A DNA stretch of 64,000 nucleotides from Gluconobacter sp. Dm-62 (GCF_018256155.1 NZ_JAERLY010000008.1:57820-121819), one strand, 5' to 3'; counted from the first letter of the stretch, positions 16,649-26,327 are shown. Numbers and translations are program-made. The notes: generated by a model from the sequence alone, not told the origin.

Positions 16649-18787
16649 TTGCCTCTCCTTACAGACATGTTTGATGCCTGCTGGTATCTGGAAGCCAACC
16701 CGGACGTTCGGGATGCAGGAATTGACCCTCTCGAACATTTCATGTCCGTTGGCTGGAGAGAAGGACGAAATCCCTCTCCCGGATTTGATACGCTGTTCTA
16801 TCTGCAGACCAATCCTGATGTTGTTGAGGCAGATCTCAATCCGCTTGAACACTTTATCGTGACCGGACATAGCGAAGGGCGAAGGCCCTTACCGGAAGCT
16901 TCAGTGGAACCGTCAGCCTTGCCGCTTGAGGAAGACGCTTTGAGGGCTCTCTTCGATGAGAAATATTATCGGCAGCAACATCCGGGAAGCGTTCCATCTG
17001 ACCAGGATGCTTTTACGCATTTCATGACAGCAGGCTGGCGTCGAGGTTATAATCCCTCTGCTGAATTCGATACCCGGTTCTATCTGGATAGCAATCCGGA
17101 TGTGAGTACCGCTTCTCTCAATCCCTTTGAACACTATGTCATGTCAGGTCGCGCAGAAGGACGTCCGGGCCTCCCCTCGATTGAGGAAATGGAGATGCCG
17201 AGTGCGCTGGATGATGTGCTGGCCCCCGGTATGGAAGTTGTCGCGGCTGACTTTGATCCGGAATTTTATCGCCGCCGCAATCCTGATGTTCGTGGGAATG
17301 ATGACGACCTTTTCCGTCACTTCATGACTTCTGGATGGAAAGAAGGACGCGATCCGAGTTCGCGGTTCGACGTCGGATATTATTTCTGGGCAAATCCGGA
17401 TGTTGCTGCAGCGGGCATCAACCCTCTTCTGCATTACCGACTACATGCGGCCACAGAAATCCGGCGCAGTCTTCAGCCCCACGCGATGGAGCGGGCTGTT
17501 CTGAGGAACTGTCGTGCTGTTCAGGACAGAAAACCTTTCTGGCAGCTTCCGGAGCGCGAAAAAGCTGTTGATGAATGGTATCTGGCCTCTTTTCTAAAGC
17601 GCGCTCGCAAGCAAAATGATCAGGATGCTGGGCTGATCGTCTCAATCAGCCATGATGATTATCGTCGGGTGCCAGGAGGCGTGCAGAACTGCGTTCGTGA
17701 TGAGGCTCTGGCTTTTTCTTCCCATAAATGGGCTTATCTGCATCTTTTTCCAGCCCGTGCCATCTCCACACTTGCTCCCTTGCATCAGGGAGAATTTGTT
17801 GCGTCCCTGAACGGTGAGTACATCGGACGGGTGGCTGTCGACACGCTGTTGAAGGTTTTGGCGACACAGCACGGTCACTATCCTCACCGACATCTGATCA
17901 TTCACCATCTTCTGGGGGTCGTTCCAGAATGTATTCCTGTCATTGCGCAGGAAATGCACGCGCAGAAGAGCGTTTTCTGGCTGCATGATTTTTTCACGAT
18001 CTGTCCGTCTTATGCATTGATGAGAAACGATATCGCTTTCTGCAATGCTCCTGCACCGACATCGCCTGCATGTAAGATCTGCGCATATGGCGAAGAAAGA
18101 GAGACGCATCTTCCCAGGATCAGAATGCTTTTCGAAGCACTTCACCCTGAAGTCCTTGCGCCTTCGCGATACACCCTCTCTTTCTGGCAGAAGAAAACAG
18201 ATTTGCCTGTCAGCAGTGCGTCTGTTCAGGAACATGCTTCCGTCACGGCCAGGGTTCCGGTGGGAAAAAGGAAGAGCCCCGATGTCCTGAAAATTGGATT
18301 TATCGGGACGCCTGTCTTCTATAAGGGATGGGATGTTTACCGGAAGCTGGCAGCGCAGCTTCTGGGAGATCAGCGGTATGAATTCTTTTATCTTGGTTCG
18401 ACGTCCCAGGATGCTGTGAATGTTACATCACTGGCCGCCACAGTGACGCAGGCTGATCGTGATGCCATGCAGAAGTGCATTCTTCAGAATGGGATCGACA
18501 TCATCGTAAACTGGTCTCTGTATCCGGAAACGTTTTGCTTTACGGCTTACGAAGCCATCGCAGCAGGGGCCTTTCTTCTCGCGCCACAAGGAAGTGGGAA
18601 TGTCGAAGACCTCCTGACTTCTTCAGGAGACGGCATCGGGTATGTTGTTCGTGACGATGAAGAACTCACGGAGCTGTTCACCACAGGCGAAATAACGTCT
18701 CTGGTTGAAAAATCCCGGAGAACGACAGGAAATCTTGTGATCCGCCCCTGTACGTTTGCGTATCTCGTGCCGGAGGCCGCGCAATGA
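16649..18787 (+). CDS. Glycosyltransferase with six N-terminal NPDV repeats
   Basis: The first 280 or so residues contain six copies of a unit of about 38-50 residues, of the form F-D-x-x-Y-x-x-x-N-P-D-V...L-x-H-F/Y...G-x-x-E-G-R-x-P. Odd- and even-numbered copies resemble each other more, so the array looks like three duplicated pairs. The rest (about 330-712) is a GT4-like glycosyltransferase with GFIGTPVFYKGWDVYRKL and a C-terminal PETFCFTAYEAIAAGAFLL donor-binding helix. It probably adds sugars to a surface glycan. The start is uncertain: TTG 16649 has a weak GGA site, ATG 16667 has none. It overlaps the next gene by ATGA. Confidence 0.85.
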   Translation: MPLLTDMFDACWYLEANPDVRDAGIDPLEHFMSVGWREGRNPSPGFDTLFYLQTNPDVVEADLNPLEHFIVTGHSEGRRPLPEASVEPSALPLEEDALRALFDEKYYRQQHPGSVPSDQDAFTHFMTAGWRRGYNPSAEFDTRFYLDSNPDVSTASLNPFEHYVMSGRAEGRPGLPSIEEMEMPSALDDVLAPGMEVVAADFDPEFYRRRNPDVRGNDDDLFRHFMTSGWKEGRDPSSRFDVGYYFWANPDVAAAGINPLLHYRLHAATEIRRSLQPHAMERAVLRNCRAVQDRKPFWQLPEREKAVDEWYLASFLKRARKQNDQDAGLIVSISHDDYRRVPGGVQNCVRDEALAFSSHKWAYLHLFPARAISTLAPLHQGEFVASLNGEYIGRVAVDTLLKVLATQHGHYPHRHLIIHHLLGVVPECIPVIAQEMHAQKSVFWLHDFFTICPSYALMRNDIAFCNAPAPTSPACKICAYGEERETHLPRIRMLFEALHPEVLAPSRYTLSFWQKKTDLPVSSASVQEHASVTARVPVGKRKSPDVLKIGFIGTPVFYKGWDVYRKLAAQLLGDQRYEFFYLGSTSQDAVNVTSLAATVTQADRDAMQKCILQNGIDIIVNWSLYPETFCFTAYEAIAAGAFLLAPQGSGNVEDLLTSSGDGIGYVVRDDEELTELFTTGEITSLVEKSRRTTGNLVIRPCTFAYLVPEAAQ

Positions 18788-19818
18788 CTGTTTACTGTTT
18801 TACAAGCGCTACTTATTCCTATCTTGGTCGTGTTCGTGTGCTGGCAAAAACTGTCCGCGAACATCATCCGGACTGGGTCTTCTGCCTCTGTCTCTGCGAC
18901 GTTCCGCCACCTGGGTTTGACCCCGCAGTGGACCGGGATGTATTCGACGAAGTGGTTCCTGTTACGAAACTGGGCATTCCCGATTTGCCGGCCTGGATGT
19001 TCAGGCATAATATTGTCGAGCTTTCTACGGCGGTGAAAGGGAAAATGCTGTGTCGGCTTCTGGAAAAACCGGATGCTGACAGTGTGGTTTACATCGACCC
19101 GGATATCGCTCTCTTCAATCCACTTACACATGTCATGGACTTGTTGAAAAACCATCCGGTCGTTCTGACACCTCACCAGCTTGAACCAGAAATACATCCG
19201 CAGGGAATTGTCGATAACGAGATCGGTTCGCTCAAGCACGGGATCTATAATCTGGGTTTCATGGCGATTGCCAATGTGCCGGAAGGGCGTCGTATCGCTG
19301 AATGGTGGCGCGACAGGCTGCTGGTCTACTGTCGGGATGATCCTGAAAACGGACTTTTTACAGACCAGAAATGGTGTGATCTGATTCCGGCCTTTTTTGA
19401 AAATCCAGCCATTCTGCGGGATCCCGGATACAATGTGGCAAGCTGGAATCTAAGTCACAGGCCGATCAGGATTGATGGCAACGGCCAGATTTTTGCGGCC
19501 GATGCGCCGTTGCGCTTTTTCCACTTCACAAAGGTGGATACGGCGGGTGAAGTCATGCTGGAGCGGTATGGAAGTGAAAGTATTGCCCTGTTTGAGCTTC
19601 TGCGGTGGTATCGGGAAGCTATTCAGAAGCAACAGCCTGCCGAGGTGCCCCCTAAATACTGGTATTATGGTACCTACGAAAACGGCACTCTCATCAGTCG
19701 TCCGGAGCGCCTGATCTACAGAGATAGAAAAGACCTGCAGATGGCCTTTCCTGACCCCTATCGGTCAGGACCGGAAAGTTTTCAGAACTGGTGTATCGTT
19801 CACAGTAACGAGTTGTAA
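18784..19818 (+). CDS. GT8-like glycosyltransferase
   Basis: The 344-residue protein has a nucleotide-sugar fold with DxD motif YIDPDIALF (D105, D107), GIYNLGFMAI, a FTDQKWCDLIPAFF segment and a metal-binding-like FFHFTKVD motif near the end. These blocks match, in the same order, the N-terminal half of the 822-residue fusion protein encoded at 23409-25877, so the two are paralogues. It is coupled to the NPDV-repeat glycosyltransferase by an ATGA overlap and followed by a strong terminator. It probably transfers a hexose in glycan assembly; donor and acceptor are unknown. Confidence 0.85.
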   Translation: MTVYCFTSATYSYLGRVRVLAKTVREHHPDWVFCLCLCDVPPPGFDPAVDRDVFDEVVPVTKLGIPDLPAWMFRHNIVELSTAVKGKMLCRLLEKPDADSVVYIDPDIALFNPLTHVMDLLKNHPVVLTPHQLEPEIHPQGIVDNEIGSLKHGIYNLGFMAIANVPEGRRIAEWWRDRLLVYCRDDPENGLFTDQKWCDLIPAFFENPAILRDPGYNVASWNLSHRPIRIDGNGQIFAADAPLRFFHFTKVDTAGEVMLERYGSESIALFELLRWYREAIQKQQPAEVPPKYWYYGTYENGTLISRPERLIYRDRKDLQMAFPDPYRSGPESFQNWCIVHSNEL

Positions 19819-19844
19819 AAAAGGGGCCTTACGGCCCCTTTTTT
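19817..19844. terminator. Bidirectional rho-independent terminator
   Basis: GGGGCC and GGCCCC (19823-19828, 19833-19838) pair around a TTAC loop and are flanked by six A residues and six T residues. It serves the convergent genes on both sides, and partly overlaps the end of the GT2 gene. Confidence 0.95.
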
Positions 19845-20781
19845 ATGCCCGTGGCGGAGCGGGGTAATTCAGATACGCCATCCGCTTCATTTCGCGCCTA
19901 CCCAATGCAACCGTATCAAGGATCAGGCCGCAGGCAGCCGACAGGGCAGACAACATGACAAGTCCCGTTGCAAGAACGGCTGTCGGCAAACGCGGGACCA
20001 GTCCCGTGCGGAGGAAATCAAGGACGACCGGAATTCCCAGTACTACTCCGGCGAGGAAAAACAGGCCGCACAGCAGTGTAAAGAACAACAGCGGCCGTTC
20101 CTGTTTGACGAGATTGACGATGGTTGTGAGAATTCGAAAACCATCATGATAGGTCCGCAGCTTGGAAAACGATCCGGCCGGACGCTCGATATAGGTCGTC
20201 GGGACCTCCGCAATGGGCATGGCGAGTTCAAGAGCATGAACGGTCAGTTCGGTTTCCGTCTCAAATCCAGCTGACAGCGCGGGGAAAGACTTCACAAAAC
20301 GGCGTGAAAAAACGCGATAGCCAGAAAGCATGTCGGAGAGACGGCGGCCGAAAACACCTGTCACCAGCCCCGTAAGAACACGGTTTCCAAGAACATGTCC
20401 GCGCCGATAGGCTGCTTCCCGGTCCGTAACGCGGGCGCCGTTCACCATGTCGAATCCGCCCTGATATGCGCATTCCAGCAGCCGGGGGGCTGCAGCTGCT
20501 TCATAGGTCGCATCGCCGTCCACAAGGATATAGAAATCCGCTTCGATGTCAGCGAACATACGTCGGATGACATGGCCCTTTCCCTGCATCGTCTCTGTTC
20601 TGACAATAGCTCCGGCGGCGCGCGCTACTTCCGCTGTCCTGTCTGATGAGTTGTTGTCATAGACATAGATGGGATAGTCAGGAAGAGCGGCCTGAAAGTC
20701 CCTGATGACCAGAGGTATGGCGGTTTCTTCGTTATAGCAGGGAACGAGGACCACGACGCGTAGAGTATCAGGAAGGTTCAT
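19843..20781 (-). CDS. GT2 family glycosyltransferase (polyprenyl-phosphate sugar transferase type)
   Basis: The 312-residue protein has the GT2 entry VLVPCYNEETAIPLVI, the YDNNSSDRT loop, DGDATYEA as DxD and a GYRVFSRRFVKSFP region typical of dolichol-phosphate mannose synthase relatives. Two hydrophobic segments (about residues 230-255 and 270-292) anchor the C-terminus in the membrane. It would charge a lipid carrier with a sugar for use by membrane (GT-C) transferases, and the large multi-membrane protein encoded upstream is a natural partner. The substrate is inferred. Confidence 0.85.
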   Translation of the reverse strand: MNLPDTLRVVVLVPCYNEETAIPLVIRDFQAALPDYPIYVYDNNSSDRTAEVARAAGAIVRTETMQGKGHVIRRMFADIEADFYILVDGDATYEAAAAPRLLECAYQGGFDMVNGARVTDREAAYRRGHVLGNRVLTGLVTGVFGRRLSDMLSGYRVFSRRFVKSFPALSAGFETETELTVHALELAMPIAEVPTTYIERPAGSFSKLRTYHDGFRILTTIVNLVKQERPLLFFTLLCGLFFLAGVVLGIPVVLDFLRTGLVPRLPTAVLATGLVMLSALSAACGLILDTVALGRREMKRMAYLNYPAPPRA

Positions 20782-20842
20782 TTTCAGATATTTTGCGCAA
20801 CAGGATTGAAGGTCATCGCTTCTGTATCCGCGATATCCTTAT

Positions 20843-20879
20843 AAAAAGCAAAACAGAGCCCCATGATACAGCTCCGTTT
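20843..20879 (-). terminator. Rho-independent terminator of the large membrane protein operon
   Basis: On the minus strand an 8-bp stem with one G-U pair (20871-20878 with 20852-20859) is followed by TTTTGCTTTTT. It lies just after the stop codon of the 668-residue membrane protein. Confidence 0.8.
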
Positions 20880-20883
20880 GGGT

Positions 20884-22890
20884 TCAACCGGGTCTCCACC
20901 CAAAATCATGGACGAACAGGCCGAGCTCCCTTGTATCCTGCGATCCTAGAAAAATACTTGAAGGCGGGTGCGGCGTGCTGACATTGAGGTTGAGCGTCAC
21001 GCTTCCATCCTCTGCGACGTCTTCCGCCGGAACTGCGCATTCCAAATGGTGCCGTTCACCGTCTTTCCAGGTCCAGCTACAGATATTTCCTTTTCGCCCC
21101 GTCATGGAAAATTTCATGGGACGCATACCAGTATTCCACAGGGCATTGGCGTCCACAGTGAGGACAATGCTGGAGTGGACAGGGGTGCGGAAGCGTAGCG
21201 TTCCTGTCCTGTTATCGACCCATCTACCTTCGGGCTCAATTCCGAGCCAGCCCGCTGTGCTTGCCTGCTGTCCCAGTGGGGATGTCAGGATGATGTTTTC
21301 ACCAGCAGGTAGTGAAACCGGCGGCAGCATGGTCCGGGCAGAGCATGTCCAAGGGCCCAGCTTGCCCCAGCATGGGATGCCGGGCTCAAGGACGATCCGG
21401 CCTGGCTCAGGCAGGCCCGTAAACGTAATTCCATCTACGGGAGTAATGGATAAAGACCCTGCCGGCCATGTCCGAAGGGGCTGAAGCATCATACCGCCCG
21501 GAATGGGAAAAGCTTTGAAATCGGCAATGGGAAGCACCTGATGTGTGCCAATCCATAATGCATGTGTGCCGAAATACATCTGGTCCGGTGCGCCAGTGGC
21601 AGGAATGGTAATCGTGTCCATGGCCTGAAGGCTGGGTATCGTCAAAGACGCAGTATGGCCATTTTCCAGATGTCCGTGAGGGCCATATGAAACGGGAACG
21701 GCACGCCAGCACACCAGAAACAGCATCGCCGGTATGACAGCGATTATGAAGCGTGGATTATAGACCAGAAAGCGCAACAGGACGATGCTGTAGAGGCCCA
21801 GAAAACCAAGGCTCCATTTGAAATAATGGATGTTATGGAAGGCCCAGATCCCCGGAGCGTGCAGGTCCCGGTAAGCAAGATAAAGCGCGGTGGAACTGCT
21901 GACACTCAGAAAAACAAGCAGATCGACAGGCCGGCGATATGCTGCGCTTGCAAAGATAACTCCGACTAGGCCGGTCAGTACGAAAGGCAGGCTTTGAATG
22001 ATTCCATAGCCCGAAGGCAGAGCCGGTTCTGGAGCGATCATGATCTCGACCCAGTGCAGCGGGAGCAGGGCTGCATCAAAGCCAACGGCCTGAGAGCTGA
22101 CGATGTAAGGCGCCAGATGAGCTCCCCAGACCGCCAGATAAAGGATCAGGGTGGGCAGCGCGCCGGCAACAACACCGCAACCCAGTGCCAGAACAGCTAG
22201 GACGCACGTCATGAGTGACGTGCGATGTCCCCTGCGCTGCAGCATGAGATGGAGCAGGACCACACCGCCGCACACGCCAAGCAGAAGTGCTCCATCAACG
22301 GGACGTCCGCCGCCCACGATGGCTGTGGACAGGCCCGTGACAAATGCAAAAAGAGGCTTTGGATTTCGGATCCAGTACAGACAGTACAGGATTGCAAGCA
22401 ACATGAACGGAACTGCGAGCGTGCTTGTCCAGGGCGTGCTCCAGACCTGCCTGATACTCGGCGGCCCCATTTCACAGACCAGAAAGACCAGCATCCCCAA
22501 GGCAGACGACGCTGGAGCCTCGGGAAAGACAAGTTTCGTCAAAGCCCCAAAAATCCAGACGGATGCCATCAGGCAGATCAGATTGAGCGGTAGAAAAGGA
22601 TCCGGAAGATGAAGCCACACTCCGGGAACAGCGAGCGCCGGATAGAGCGGAAGGTACCATTGTTCGGCTGACGAGAACTGCCCTTTTGCAAAAGACAGGG
22701 CCGCGTGAATGTAGTGGGACTGATCATAATCTCCCCACCACCCATTTCCCGGAAGTGCCGCTGTGGGATGATGCCCGTCCTGGCACCAGCTGATCAGGCA
22801 GATGAAGGCTGCCAGAAGTGGCAGAAATATTTTCTGACCCACAGAGGCAATGATGCTGGAAGGACGGAAACGGGAGGAAGGTACGGGCAT
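20884..22890 (-). CDS. Large multi-spanning membrane protein, possible GT-C type glycosyltransferase
   Basis: The 668-residue protein has about ten hydrophobic helices in residues 20-410 and then a large soluble, probably periplasmic, beta-rich C-terminal domain (about 420-668). An early loop between the first two helices contains acidic residues (GWWGDYDQSHYIHAALS), similar in layout to GT-C enzymes, which use polyprenyl-phosphate sugars. It is 10 bases from the coiled-coil gene upstream and ends at a terminator. I start at ATG 22890; a TTG one codon earlier is possible. I do not recognise a specific family, so the glycosyltransferase role is inference. Confidence 0.6.
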   Translation of the reverse strand: MPVPSSRFRPSSIIASVGQKIFLPLLAAFICLISWCQDGHHPTAALPGNGWWGDYDQSHYIHAALSFAKGQFSSAEQWYLPLYPALAVPGVWLHLPDPFLPLNLICLMASVWIFGALTKLVFPEAPASSALGMLVFLVCEMGPPSIRQVWSTPWTSTLAVPFMLLAILYCLYWIRNPKPLFAFVTGLSTAIVGGGRPVDGALLLGVCGGVVLLHLMLQRRGHRTSLMTCVLAVLALGCGVVAGALPTLILYLAVWGAHLAPYIVSSQAVGFDAALLPLHWVEIMIAPEPALPSGYGIIQSLPFVLTGLVGVIFASAAYRRPVDLLVFLSVSSSTALYLAYRDLHAPGIWAFHNIHYFKWSLGFLGLYSIVLLRFLVYNPRFIIAVIPAMLFLVCWRAVPVSYGPHGHLENGHTASLTIPSLQAMDTITIPATGAPDQMYFGTHALWIGTHQVLPIADFKAFPIPGGMMLQPLRTWPAGSLSITPVDGITFTGLPEPGRIVLEPGIPCWGKLGPWTCSARTMLPPVSLPAGENIILTSPLGQQASTAGWLGIEPEGRWVDNRTGTLRFRTPVHSSIVLTVDANALWNTGMRPMKFSMTGRKGNICSWTWKDGERHHLECAVPAEDVAEDGSVTLNLNVSTPHPPSSIFLGSQDTRELGLFVHDFGWRPG

Positions 22891-22903
22891 CAAGGGTTCA
22901 GAT

Positions 22904-23383
22904 TCAGGTGCGCAAACGCGATTTCAGGAGACGGATGACCACGCGGAAGGGGCGGGTAATACGCCAGGACGTGGACCGGCGGACCGCATCCAGCCACATG
23001 CGGGCATCATCACGCTCTGCCACGAGCAGGCGAAGCTGGTCTGCAACATTGTTGGGCACGATATCAGGATGGGTCTTGGGAATATCCAGATCATGCGACG
23101 TATCAAACAGCCGGCTACGCAGATGGATCAGCTCTTCCCGGCCACCATGGGCCATCGCCAGACGCATGGCGTAATCTTCACAGCGTTCCTGAAGGCGGGC
23201 AATCGACGTATGAAGTCTCTCGACCTCATTTTTCAGGAAAGACGCTTCGTGCTCGGCGCGGGAACGCGCTTCCTGTGCCAGTTCGAGAGCGCCGGTCTTC
23301 AGGGAAGCGGAGGGTGGAGCTGTTCTGTTTTTCTGCCCAGGACGTGGGGCGTTCTTGGTCTGCACGTGATTTCTGGTGGACAT
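22904..23383 (-). CDS. Coiled-coil protein with glycosyltransferase-type C-terminal tail
   Basis: The 159-residue protein has a basic, Pro-rich N-terminus, a long coiled coil (about residues 35-75, ELAQEARSRAEHEASFLKNE) and a final STSWRITRPFRVVIRLLKS. That S-x-S-W-R-x-T-x-P-x-R tail is often seen at the ends of bacterial surface-polysaccharide glycosyltransferases and methyltransferases. Here it is found without any catalytic domain. It lies in an operon between the GT8-GT4 fusion and the membrane protein. It may be a scaffold or length-control partner; the function is unknown. Confidence 0.65.
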   Translation of the reverse strand: MSTRNHVQTKNAPRPGQKNRTAPPSASLKTGALELAQEARSRAEHEASFLKNEVERLHTSIARLQERCEDYAMRLAMAHGGREELIHLRSRLFDTSHDLDIPKTHPDIVPNNVADQLRLLVAERDDARMWLDAVRRSTSWRITRPFRVVIRLLKSRLRT

Positions 23384-23408
23384 AAAAACTTCTTTTCTTC
23401 TTGAGAGC

Positions 23409-25877
23409 TCAGGCCTTTTTCGTCAGCTCGGCAAAACGCTGCATCTGTCGCTTGAGGACGGTCTGAGCGTTGTAGTTCGTTTGAATGAACTGCTGGGCTG
23501 CAATGGCCTTCTGCTGTGCTTCTTCGGGATGATTCATGACGTGCCGCATCAGCCATGCTGCATGTCCGATATCCGGGTCAGCCCATTTCTGACCCTCTCC
23601 GAAGGGGTATTCGCCCTTTTTGACAGGAACAAGGCGATATCCGACGGGATATCCCGTGGCCGGTGAAACCAGGTCTGTTGTTGCTGCGTAGTCAGTTGCG
23701 ATGACGGGCAGTCCAAGGGCCATGGCCTCAGCAACAACCAGTCCCAGCCCCTCACAACGGTGAAGAGAGACAACGCAGTCACAGCACGTCATCAGGGAAA
23801 GAGTGTCTGCCCGGGAGAGAACTCCGTTGATCAGAATGATATCAGGGTCGTCACCGATCAGTTCAAGGAAAGCGGCTTCACGGTCTTTTGCGAAATTGCC
23901 GTTCATGGTCTTGATGACGAGGGCCGCGCGTCTGGAGCTGCCGTGACGCTGGCGCATCTGGCGGAATGCCGCGACAATGCCTTCCGGGTTCTTTCGTTCG
24001 ATGAAAGACAGGAAATCAAACGAGAAGTAGAAGAGAAACGTCTCTTCAGGCAGGTTGTAGCGGACCCGCGGCTGCGCCACCGGAAGATCAAGCGTCAGGG
24101 CAACCGGCATATAGACAACCGGCTTGTCCAGTCGCCCTGCGAGCATCCGCTGGATCCAGCGGGTCTGGGCCCAGATTTCATCAACCCCATCAAATGCGGC
24201 CAGCCACTCTGCTGGAAATTCTTCCAGCTCCCAGGCCGGCATGCTGATTCTGTAGCCGGGATCCGTGACGGACTGAAGATGCTTGAGAACAGCCGGAAGC
24301 TGGTCTGCATTGATATTGGCATACAGCTGGATACGACCACGAACCCGGCTGTTCAGCAGATGGACGCAGCTTATGTCCGACCGGTCCGACACAACTCCGA
24401 AGGCGACATCCACACCTTCAACAGCCAGTCCCGAATGGGACAGACTCTGGAGAGTATGTCGTGCGACAGTTCCTACGCCGCTGGTCGTCTGGAGATAACC
24501 TACAACCGAGACGTCAGGACGACCGGCCGACTTATGAGATATGCTGACTGGCCGGGGAGGGCTGACCTGTCCGAAGCGGCATGCAACGGGCTCAATGAGC
24601 CGGTGATCCAGACTCTGTTCGGAACGGGCATTCTTGACATACCAGTGGGTCAGACTCGTGAGGTGATCAGCCCGCTCTGGATCAAGGTTGAGACGCTGGT
24701 TGTCGAAAAAATTCCAGAGGTAGTGCTGGAAATTGGTGAATATGAGGTTTTCCCTGTCCAGGCTGCCTTTTGGCGAAGGCTGATGAAGATACGCCTCATA
24801 GGTCTCAAAAGGATCTGACGGCCAGTCGGGTGTGAATTCCCTGAACATACGGCGCACGTGCTCAGGAATTCGGGTGCCGCTGCGGAAAGATCCATACGCA
24901 TAAAGCGCTGCGGGAATTTTACCGTAGCCTGCCGCAAAAAGAAGCTCGGAATACTGATCGAGAAGATTGCGGAGGGCCGGCGCAATGTCCGTCCGGAAGT
25001 GACGGCAATGTTTGCTGAGACAGTTCGGATGGCGTGGATCAAAGCCGCTGAAATGGAAGAAGACGAGGGGATCACCACCGGCGGTCCACGTCGTTTTTTC
25101 CTGCCTGAACGTGACCTGAGCCAGATTCCAGTAGGCAAGATTCATCCCGCGGTTATGGATAATATGCGTGTTGGGGGCAAAGCATGGCGCCAGATCCATG
25201 AACTTCTGGTCTACGAAAATGCCTTGTTCCTGGGCGTTGATACAGGTGCGGTGAAGGCGTCTCATCCACCAGCGGATTACATCCAGTGTCTCTGCTGATC
25301 GGGACGCACCCAGAAAGCCCAGATTATAGACGCCTGCCCGCATGATCGTGATGTCGTTGGGATCGGAATCACCTTCTGCCGGCCGGTGCAGATGCGGCGT
25401 CAGGAGAAGTGAAGCGCCTTCATCAAAATGTTCGAGCAGCAGATCTAGCCTGTTAAGCAGCAGAATATCCGGATCGAAGTAGAACACACGATCGAATCCG
25501 CCTTCTACAAGAAGGTGTTCCATCAGGAACGGCTTGATGGCCGTATTGAATTCCATGATGTCATATTGAAATGCAAATGTCTTGAAATCAGGAATATCGA
25601 GCGTATGCGCTTCAATAATTGATGCCGGTCCCTCGTAAAGACCCTCCCAGTCAACTATCTTGTCTGCCAGACCGATGAAAAGTTCAAATTCCGGATGTAA
25701 TTTTGCAACCGATTTCATAAGAACACGGGCGGCAGGCATGTAATTATTGGAACAGATCGTAAAAAGAGCGACCCTTGGTGAGCGTGGCTCGTTCTTTTCG
25801 GTTCCGGACGGGGAGGGCAGGGATCGGGGCGAGGTAATCATAAGAGGGCTGCTGGCTCCAGTAATAACTTCAACCAC
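23409..25877 (-). CDS. Bifunctional glycosyltransferase, GT8-like plus GT4 fusion
   Basis: Residues about 35-340 form a GT8-like domain with DxD motif FYFDPDILLL (D135, D137), GVYNLGFLG, FVDQKFMDLAPCF and FFHFSGFDPRHPN. These align block for block with the single-domain protein encoded at 18784-19818. Residues about 455-822 form a GT4 domain ending with the donor-binding EGLGLVVAEAMALGLPVIA motif. The protein would add two sugars in succession. The longest frame starts at GTG 25877; ATG 25841 is an equally possible start since neither has a strong ribosome site. It heads an operon with the coiled-coil protein and the membrane protein. Confidence 0.88.
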   Translation of the reverse strand: MVEVITGASSPLMITSPRSLPSPSGTEKNEPRSPRVALFTICSNNYMPAARVLMKSVAKLHPEFELFIGLADKIVDWEGLYEGPASIIEAHTLDIPDFKTFAFQYDIMEFNTAIKPFLMEHLLVEGGFDRVFYFDPDILLLNRLDLLLEHFDEGASLLLTPHLHRPAEGDSDPNDITIMRAGVYNLGFLGASRSAETLDVIRWWMRRLHRTCINAQEQGIFVDQKFMDLAPCFAPNTHIIHNRGMNLAYWNLAQVTFRQEKTTWTAGGDPLVFFHFSGFDPRHPNCLSKHCRHFRTDIAPALRNLLDQYSELLFAAGYGKIPAALYAYGSFRSGTRIPEHVRRMFREFTPDWPSDPFETYEAYLHQPSPKGSLDRENLIFTNFQHYLWNFFDNQRLNLDPERADHLTSLTHWYVKNARSEQSLDHRLIEPVACRFGQVSPPRPVSISHKSAGRPDVSVVGYLQTTSGVGTVARHTLQSLSHSGLAVEGVDVAFGVVSDRSDISCVHLLNSRVRGRIQLYANINADQLPAVLKHLQSVTDPGYRISMPAWELEEFPAEWLAAFDGVDEIWAQTRWIQRMLAGRLDKPVVYMPVALTLDLPVAQPRVRYNLPEETFLFYFSFDFLSFIERKNPEGIVAAFRQMRQRHGSSRRAALVIKTMNGNFAKDREAAFLELIGDDPDIILINGVLSRADTLSLMTCCDCVVSLHRCEGLGLVVAEAMALGLPVIATDYAATTDLVSPATGYPVGYRLVPVKKGEYPFGEGQKWADPDIGHAAWLMRHVMNHPEEAQQKAIAAQQFIQTNYNAQTVLKRQMQRFAELTKKA

Positions 25878-26190
25878 CAGTCTTGATGTTGAAATCAGCA
25901 GAATGTGTTAATCTCATGATACCAGTCTGTGTGCGTGGCGTAAATCTTCCACGCGCAATAATGGAAAGGTTCAAAACCCTTTTTGATTATTGCCAAAATG
26001 AGTAGTCGCACGTGCGTGGATAAATTTGCTGCTCACGAAGATTGAACACTGTCTGGATGGATTTTCAGTGTCCGCTTGAATGAGGACGTCGATCCGTTTC
26101 AAAAGGCTGCGCGGCGAACAACTGCGCGAAAAAGTACGCCTGCTCTTAGGAAGAGAAGCGGAAAGATTCTGGTAATTTTCAGGAAATAAA
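25878..26190. other. Non-coding interval upstream of the GT8-GT4 operon
   Basis: I see no coding frame here. One short imperfect inverted repeat (GCGTGG with CCACGC, around 25935-25955) is visible. The interval probably holds the promoter of the minus-strand glycan operon and the downstream end of the tRNA-Phe transcript, but no clear promoter can be assigned. Confidence 0.5.
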
Positions 26191-26266
26191 TGGTGCCCAA
26201 GACCGGGATCGAACCAGTGACACTGCGATTTTCAGTCGCATGCTCTACCAACTGAGCTACTTGGGC
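26191..26266 (-). tRNA. tRNA-Phe (GAA)
   Basis: The minus strand folds as a complete 76-base cloverleaf: acceptor stem GCCCAAG/CTTGGGC, D arm GCTC-AGTTGGTA-GAGC, anticodon arm TGCGA-CTGAAAA-TCGCA with anticodon GAA, T arm ACTGG-TTCGATC-CCGGT, discriminator A and encoded CCA. Confidence 0.97.
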
Positions 26267-26327
26267 ACCGAAGCTTCAGGAATAATCCCGTTGCGGAAAT
26301 GGGGTGTAGCTTATGATCGCGGCGGGA

